Source: Mycolicibacterium tusciae
GTDB taxonomy: Bacteria > Actinomycetota > Actinomycetes > Mycobacteriales > Mycobacteriaceae
Assembly (NCBI RefSeq): GCF_002086795.1
Contig: NZ_MVIM01000027.1
Span: forward strand, 1 to 36,914
Direction: 5' to 3'
Length of the DNA: 36,914 nt
This document shows, piece after piece, positions 32,748-36,914 of the stretch. Both the position numbers and the translations under genes were made by a program. Position 1 is the first letter of the stretch. Each line of letters opens with the position of its first letter. A model generated the notes under the pieces. That model was not told the origin of the DNA and made no database searches. It saw only the letters and a list, made by a program, of their open reading frames with translations.

Positions 32748-33166
32748 TGCGGGCCCGATGCGGCCATCAGGGTAAAGGACACAGCGCCGACGCCGATATG
32801 CGCAGCGCTGAACACGAGGGGAATCGCCCAGGCCGCACGGCTCTTCACAAGCCGCACCACGATCAGCGCAAAATCAACCGCCGGCAGCGCCGCGGCCGAC
32901 ACCAGCACCATGCACAGACTGATGGTCGACCAGATCGGGTTCCCGCAGGGGCGGTAGGAGCACGGGTCCAGGCCCACCCCCGCGAACCCGACCACCATGA
33001 CAGTGCCTATCGCCAGCACGATATGCACCGCCAGCAACAGGAACGCCCCGGCGGCATCGACTCCGCGGTGTCGCGGCGGCGGTGTCCATGCGGCCGTTGT
33101 CGTGGCGCCGTGCCCGGGTGCCAGTTGCGCGCCGGAACCTGCAGTGCCCCAGCTGGGCCGTGTCAT
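32744..33166 (-). CDS. Small multi-pass membrane protein, paralogue of its upstream neighbour
   Basis: 140 aa with a polar N-terminal extension of about 35 residues, then three to four hydrophobic segments: FLLLAVHIVLAIGTVMVVGF, WSTISLCMVLVSAAALPAVD, and AAWAIPLVFSAAHIGVGAVS. The core aligns with the next gene upstream: RGVDAAGAFLLLAVH against RGIDAAIAFPLLAVH, ALPAVDFAL against ALPVIDLAL, RAAWAIPLVFSAAH against RPAWLVPLAMSAVH. Both have a two-cysteine loop between helices 1 and 2 (DPCSYRPC here). Function unknown. The start overlaps the upstream stop by four bases. Confidence 0.75.
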   Translation of the reverse strand: MTRPSWGTAGSGAQLAPGHGATTTAAWTPPPRHRGVDAAGAFLLLAVHIVLAIGTVMVVGFAGVGLDPCSYRPCGNPIWSTISLCMVLVSAAALPAVDFALIVVRLVKSRAAWAIPLVFSAAHIGVGAVSFTLMAASGPQ

Positions 33167-33516
33167 GCGCGGCCCGCCTGGGCCAGGAGCACCAGCAGCA
33201 GCACCGTGTAGGCCACGTGGACTGCCGACATCGCCAGCGGAACCAGCCACGCCGGTCTGCGCATGCACAGTGCCGTAATGGTCAGCGCCAGGTCGATGAC
33301 CGGCAGCGCGATGACACCGACGGCTGCGGCGAGCAGTACGAGCCACGTCCAGCTGGTGTCCGGGCAGACGGCGCTCTGGCAGTCCTGCATCGTCGTCACC
33401 GCGAAGGTCACCAGCACGGAGGCACCCCAACCGAGTGCGAGGTGGACGGCCAGCAGCGGGAATGCGATGGCAGCGTCGATACCGCGGCTGAGCCGCGTTG
33501 TGGTCGCCATGCTCAT
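33163..33516 (-). CDS. Small multi-pass membrane protein (paralogous pair)
   Basis: 117 aa, mostly hydrophobic. Helices lie at about 15-37 (AIAFPLLAVHLALGWGASVL), 55-80 (WLVLLAAAVGVIALPVIDLA) and 88-114 (AWLVPLAMSAVHVAYTVLLL). The loop after helix 1 contains two cysteines (MQDCQSAVC), as in the downstream paralogue, and these could form a disulfide outside the membrane. It lacks the paralogue's N-terminal extension. Tandem duplication is the simplest origin. It is coupled to the metalloprotease gene upstream by a four-base overlap, suggesting the membrane pair works with that exported protease. Confidence 0.75.
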   Translation of the reverse strand: MSMATTTRLSRGIDAAIAFPLLAVHLALGWGASVLVTFAVTTMQDCQSAVCPDTSWTWLVLLAAAVGVIALPVIDLALTITALCMRRPAWLVPLAMSAVHVAYTVLLLVLLAQAGRA

Positions 33517-34982
33517 GGGAATCGGGTGAAGCAGCCGTCGACACTGGGATTGATCACCCCGGACCGGAACGCCATGATCCGGGTGAATCCTGCTGCGACG
33601 GTGTTGCCGTCGACCCCGGAGGAGGCCATCCCGTTGTTGAGCAGCCCGGCCACCGCTTCGTCGAAGTCGCCGGCGGTCAGCACGAGGTTCCCTCCGCTGG
33701 GGGCGTCGATCGGCTCGACCATTTTGCGTTGAGCCACTCCGGTGAGGCAGGCGGTGCGTACCGATGCCGCGGCGTCGGTCAGGTTGACACCGCGCTGCTG
33801 TTGCAGCGCCAGTGCCACCCGCGAGGTGAGCACAGAGATGGCAGTGTTGTCGCCCTGGACCAGCACGCGTTCTTTGGAGCCTGCTTGGCTGCCCAACGCT
33901 TGTAGAGCAGGCAGGTCGACGGCCAGGGTGTTACTCGACGGGCAATAGGACACCGGTGGTGTGGCTTTGGCGTCCGGGCAGGGCGGCGCATCCGCATCCA
34001 AGGTCACCGTCGGCGGTGAATTGAGCCCGTAGATGCCCGAGACCACCTCGGTGACCATCTGCACCATCTTCTCGTTGATCGGCGCTTCCCCACCCTGGTT
34101 CTGCTCGTCCTCCAGGATCATGGGCATATCGCCTCGGTTGGCTTCGATTTGCGCGAGATCCATGTCGGCGCAGGCTTGCACGCCGTCGATGAAGCCGACC
34201 TGGAAGGCGCTGATGCGGTCCAGGGCGTTGCCGTGCCCTTCGTGGACCATCTCTTGGTCTTCGGGCGTCAGGACGGGGTCGCGGATGGTGATCACTGCGG
34301 CCAGCACGCGGTTGAGTCCGTCGCTGGTGTTCAGTTCGAAGCGCTTGGAGTTACCTTCGGCGACCCAGCGGATGTAGTTGCCGGCGAAGCAGTCTGCCTG
34401 CTGTTCACGCACGATCACCGGGGTGGAGCGGTCGACGAGATCGCCCATGGTCTGTACCGCGTGGCCGTATTCGTGGGCCAGCAGTGCCGCGATGGACACA
34501 TCGCCGAAGTACTCGATGCCGGTGGGCACCAGGCTGCCTCTGTCCCAGGCGATCAAATCCGCACCCGGGCAGAAGAAGGCGTTGGGTTTGCGAAACCAGT
34601 CCGAGCCACACAGGCGCGGCCCGAGTGGGTTGGTCGAATCATAGGAGGCGATGTTCTCGACCGGTTCGAAAGTGCCTGCCATCGGATCGGTGTAGTGCTG
34701 CTCCCAGAACTCCACGACATCGTTGACCGACAGCAGGCCCAGCGCGTCAGCATCGGAGCCGTCGCTGTCGACGACCTCGCCCTCGGGTTCAGGGGCATCC
34801 GGGCGCACACCGCTAGGTCCGTTGGCAACCGGCAGGCCGCCGACGGTGTCGGGATTGAACAGTGAGGACTTTGCCTGACCGCCGCCGTCCAGCGGCTTGG
34901 AGCAGCCGGTCATCAGTGTGGCTGCCAGCGCTGCGGCCAATGTGGCTGCCAGCAGTCGTGATCGTCTCTGTCGCAGCGTCAT
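33513..34982 (-). CDS. Zinc metalloprotease lipoprotein (neutral zinc metallopeptidase type)
   Basis: 489-aa exported protein. The N-terminus has Arg residues, a hydrophobic stretch (LLAATLAAALAATLMTGC) and a lipobox-like cysteine at 27, so it is probably lipid-anchored outside the cytoplasmic membrane. A Pro/Asp/Glu-rich linker (about 28-82) follows. The catalytic domain carries HEYGH (His170, Glu171, His174, in IAALLAHEYGHAVQTMG) and a following REQQADCFAGNY, whose Asp/Glu supplies the third ligand in this neutral zinc metallopeptidase family. Four or more further cysteines may form disulfides. The start overlaps the FHA gene's stop by four bases. Substrate unknown. Confidence 0.87.
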   Translation of the reverse strand: MTLRQRRSRLLAATLAAALAATLMTGCSKPLDGGGQAKSSLFNPDTVGGLPVANGPSGVRPDAPEPEGEVVDSDGSDADALGLLSVNDVVEFWEQHYTDPMAGTFEPVENIASYDSTNPLGPRLCGSDWFRKPNAFFCPGADLIAWDRGSLVPTGIEYFGDVSIAALLAHEYGHAVQTMGDLVDRSTPVIVREQQADCFAGNYIRWVAEGNSKRFELNTSDGLNRVLAAVITIRDPVLTPEDQEMVHEGHGNALDRISAFQVGFIDGVQACADMDLAQIEANRGDMPMILEDEQNQGGEAPINEKMVQMVTEVVSGIYGLNSPPTVTLDADAPPCPDAKATPPVSYCPSSNTLAVDLPALQALGSQAGSKERVLVQGDNTAISVLTSRVALALQQQRGVNLTDAAASVRTACLTGVAQRKMVEPIDAPSGGNLVLTAGDFDEAVAGLLNNGMASSGVDGNTVAAGFTRIMAFRSGVINPSVDGCFTRFP

Positions 34983-36139
34983 CGGGCACCCACCACGGCG
35001 ATAAACTGCTCGAACGCGGCGCGGGCCTGCCCGCTTAGTGGGCGTTCAGCCTCGGCGGCAGCGACGGTGTCAACATCAGTGCCCGATGCGGCGGCCACCT
35101 CGACGGGAGTCAATCGGCTGCGGGTACGTACGGCTGTGAGGCGCTGGCCCAGCGTGGCTCCCGGTGCGCGGGCGGCGATGCCGGCCAGATCCTCCACCGA
35201 ATGCCGGATCTGGCTGAGCAGTCGGGCGATCTCAGGACGGCCTGTGCTGGTGGTCGCGGCTCCGGAGATGGTGCGCTCCAGTCGGCGCAGCTCGGACAGC
35301 AGGGGGGCAATCTCGGCTCCGAAATGCGGGGCGCTCGTCGACGGCAACCCGGCCGCACGTGCCAGCAGCACCCGCAACGCGATCTCGGAGGCATCGATGA
35401 GGACCGCGACCTGCACGGTCGGGGACAGCACCTCGGTGGACTCTGCATCGGGTGCCGAAGCCCCGGCACGGATTCGGGCGATCGTGCCGGGCGACCAGTC
35501 CAGATAGCCCTCGATTCTGGTCAGCGTGTTCTGCCGCGGCCAGTGCTCACCGCGCTCGAACCGCACCAGCACGCTCTGGCTGACGATGTGCTCCTCGGCG
35601 AGCTTGCGCTGGGACAGTCCCAGCTCTTCGCGCCGAGCCGCCACCGCCGCTCCCGCCCGCGCGACCGACAGGTCAATCTCCCCGGTTAGAGAGTCTGCGG
35701 AGTCCGCGACCTCGCCGTCACGATCGTCCAGGTCGGCCAGGTCGGCCGCAGCCAGGGCCACCACCGTGCCCTTGGGCGTATCGGTAACCGCGGCCGCACT
35801 GCGGATACGGACCGCGATGCCGTCCACGCCGCCCATGTGGAAGGTGACCGACTCGGTCAGCGGGGTGGGCAGCGGCACCGCGTCGATGCGCTCACCATCA
35901 CAGAAGGTGCCGTTGCGGGTGCCGGCGTCGCTGACCACCCATTGCTGCCCGACCGGTTCGATGCGCAGGTGGGTGCGCGAGATGGCATGCGTGGTGATGC
36001 GGATCTGCGCGGGTAATGCCCGGCCGATTAACACCGGTCCCTGATCGGGTCGGGCGATGAAGGTCTTACCCGCCACCTCGATCGCCAGCGCGGGCAGCTC
36101 GACCTCCGCCGGCGGCTCCTGGCATTGCTGCACTGTCAC
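34979..36139 (-). CDS. FHA domain protein with XRE-type helix-turn-helix
   Basis: 386 aa, first gene of the operon. Residues about 20-110 form a forkhead-associated domain, which binds phosphothreonine: VLIGRALPAQIRITTHAISR, THLRIEP and DAGTRNGTFCDGERI contain the conserved GR, SRTH and NGT. A charged linker leads to an XRE-type HTH at about 163-225 (ARREELGLSQRKLAEEHIVS, QSVLVRFERGEHWPR). The C-terminal end has another HTH-like helical segment (RTRSRLTPVEVAAASGTDVD). The combination suggests a DNA-binding regulator controlled by Ser/Thr kinase signalling. It may act on its own operon and the divergent gene at 36437. No kinase gene lies in the window. Confidence 0.88.
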   Translation of the reverse strand: MTVQQCQEPPAEVELPALAIEVAGKTFIARPDQGPVLIGRALPAQIRITTHAISRTHLRIEPVGQQWVVSDAGTRNGTFCDGERIDAVPLPTPLTESVTFHMGGVDGIAVRIRSAAAVTDTPKGTVVALAAADLADLDDRDGEVADSADSLTGEIDLSVARAGAAVAARREELGLSQRKLAEEHIVSQSVLVRFERGEHWPRQNTLTRIEGYLDWSPGTIARIRAGASAPDAESTEVLSPTVQVAVLIDASEIALRVLLARAAGLPSTSAPHFGAEIAPLLSELRRLERTISGAATTSTGRPEIARLLSQIRHSVEDLAGIAARAPGATLGQRLTAVRTRSRLTPVEVAAASGTDVDTVAAAEAERPLSGQARAAFEQFIAVVGAR

Positions 36140-36436
36140 GTCCCCTCCTCGATCGCACTACATCCCCGGCCCTGCCGCCGTCGCGCGAGCACGACTTGTG
36201 GCCCAGCAACGCCCAAACCGTCGCAGAACATATCTCCAGCTAAAACGGCAAAACCCGTCCAGGTGAGCGGTGCTAGCCGGTGAGCTGTGCTGTTGCCGAA
36301 TTCAGTGTTACACACCATGAGAGGGGGTCTGAGCGGCAAATAATTGGTGCAATGGGGGTGCAACGGATCATGCGATGATCGATGCGACGGATGGTGCAGG
36401 ACAACTCATCGCACCGCGACATTTTCGGGGGGTTAC
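36140..36436. promoter_or_regulatory. Divergent promoter region between the FHA operon and the proline-rich membrane protein gene
   Basis: 297 bases holding promoters for both directions. TCAT-GCG-ATGA (36368-36378) is an 11-base palindrome; related ATCGATGCG and CTCATCGCAC sequences follow within 40 bases, a candidate multi-site operator. An AT-rich patch (CAAATAATTGGTGCAATG) at about 36340 could be part of a promoter. The HTH-containing FHA protein is the nearest candidate regulator. Confidence 0.45.
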
Positions 36437-36914
36437 ATGAATCCGCAGGGGCATGGACAGCCGGGAGGCCGTGAACAACGGCCCTGGCCCGGGGGCAACC
36501 CGAACCGGGATCAGGCACCGTTTGATCAGCAGGAGACGCAGCAGGCGCAGACGTTCTCCCGACCTCAGCAGCCGCCGCCCCCGTATCCGCAGGCACCGCA
36601 GGGCTACCCCACACCCCCGCAGTACGCATCACCGCCACCCCCGCCGGGTGCACCGCACGCCTCCTCGGCGCCGCAGCCCTCCCCCGAGCCGCCGAGCACC
36701 AGTTGGATCCAGCAGCTCCAGCAGCGTCAGTGGTGGATCGCGGGCGGGGTTGTCGTCATCGCCGCCGCACTGGTGGCCTACGTGATGCTGACCGGCGACA
36801 CCAGCACAAACGAGGACACCGCCACTTCCCCCTCGACCAGCGTCGCGCAGGTCCCGGCAGGCCCGACCACCACGGTTCCGTCCGAGCCCAGCGCCCCGGC
36901 CACCCCCACCAACC
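36437..36914 (+). CDS. Proline/glutamine-rich single-pass membrane protein (runs off the window)
   Basis: Starts at ATG 36437 (MNPQGHGQPGGREQRPWPGG) after a G-rich ribosome site and remains open to the window end, 159 codons. The first ~90 residues are disordered Pro/Gln-rich (FSRPQQPPPPYPQAPQGYPT). Next comes SWIQQLQQRQWW and one transmembrane helix (about 99-119, WIAGGVVVIAAALVAYVMLT). A Thr/Ser/Pro-rich extracellular stretch follows (TSTNEDTATSPSTSVAQVPA). The layout, with a cytoplasmic disordered N-terminus and exported C-terminus, is common among actinobacterial cell-envelope proteins; the functional domain lies beyond the window. It is divergent from the FHA operon and may be co-regulated. 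Confidence 0.75.
   Translation, partial: MNPQGHGQPGGREQRPWPGGNPNRDQAPFDQQETQQAQTFSRPQQPPPPYPQAPQGYPTPPQYASPPPPPGAPHASSAPQPSPEPPSTSWIQQLQQRQWWIAGGVVVIAAALVAYVMLTGDTSTNEDTATSPSTSVAQVPAGPTTTVPSEPSAPATPTN

Noticed and set aside
1..36914. CRISPR array, rRNA genes or a replication origin
   Set aside because: No regularly spaced short repeats, no rRNA-like sequence, and no Rep/ParA gene or iteron array were seen on reading through.

Overview
The window looks like a mobile, heavily rearranged stretch of a mycobacterial replicon (Mycobacterium/Mycolicibacterium or a close actinobacterium). It is probably a plasmid or a genomic island. The grounds are high G+C, mycobacterium-like lipA, folD, murC and ctaD sequence, an IS1549-like element with a very long target duplication, and an FHA/XRE plus metalloprotease operon of a kind I associate with mycobacterial accessory replicons. 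No replication or conjugation gene is visible, so the replicon type is inference.

Region 1 (1-15.6 kb) is a mosaic of mobile elements and gene remnants. In order it holds an IS30-family element (78-1468), an accessory lipoyl synthase gene, and a three-gene Tn7/Tn5053-like transposon (3262-6625) whose TGT...ACA ends and 5-bp GTCGC duplication can be read directly. Next come a cut-off NAD(P)H dehydrogenase-like gene, an IS110-family element with a strongly structured leader that is a candidate bridge RNA, and an intact FAD oxidoreductase gene. After these lies an IS1634/IS1549-family element (11132-12910) between two 523-bp direct repeats that I read as identical. Decayed fragments of folD, grpB, murC and ctaD follow, all on the minus strand.

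Region 2 (16-21.8 kb) has a TetR regulator followed by a cysteine hydrolase (isochorismatase fold) overlapping a cyanase gene. Then comes a group II intron with a textbook 34-nt domain V. Its maturase gene is frameshifted and its 5' part seems to be missing. Its 3' end abuts a broken IS256-family transposase gene, which is followed by a frameshifted hypothetical gene.

Region 3 (21.9-30.8 kb) is an aromatic meta-cleavage island. The minus strand carries a 2Fe-2S ferredoxin (XylT-like), catechol 2,3-dioxygenase, a flavoprotein monooxygenase fused to a cytochrome b5 domain, and a ferredoxin-type reductase. A separate minus-strand gene encodes an aldehyde dehydrogenase. Divergent from it, the plus strand carries 2-hydroxypentadienoate hydratase, 4-oxalocrotonate decarboxylase, 4-oxalocrotonate tautomerase and an alpha/beta hydrolase. 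Together they could turn a salicylate- or phenol-like compound into catechol and on to 2-hydroxypentadienoate and 4-hydroxy-2-oxovalerate. The final aldolase and acylating dehydrogenase are absent. The island ends at an IS701-family element (30783-32207, CTAG duplication) inserted at the stop codon of the hydrolase gene.

Region 4 (32.3-36.9 kb) is an undisturbed, probably resident module. It is a five-gene minus-strand operon (FHA-XRE protein, zinc metalloprotease lipoprotein, two paralogous small membrane proteins, a small soluble protein) in which every junction is a 4-base start/stop overlap. A proline-rich single-pass membrane protein gene runs divergently off the end of the window.
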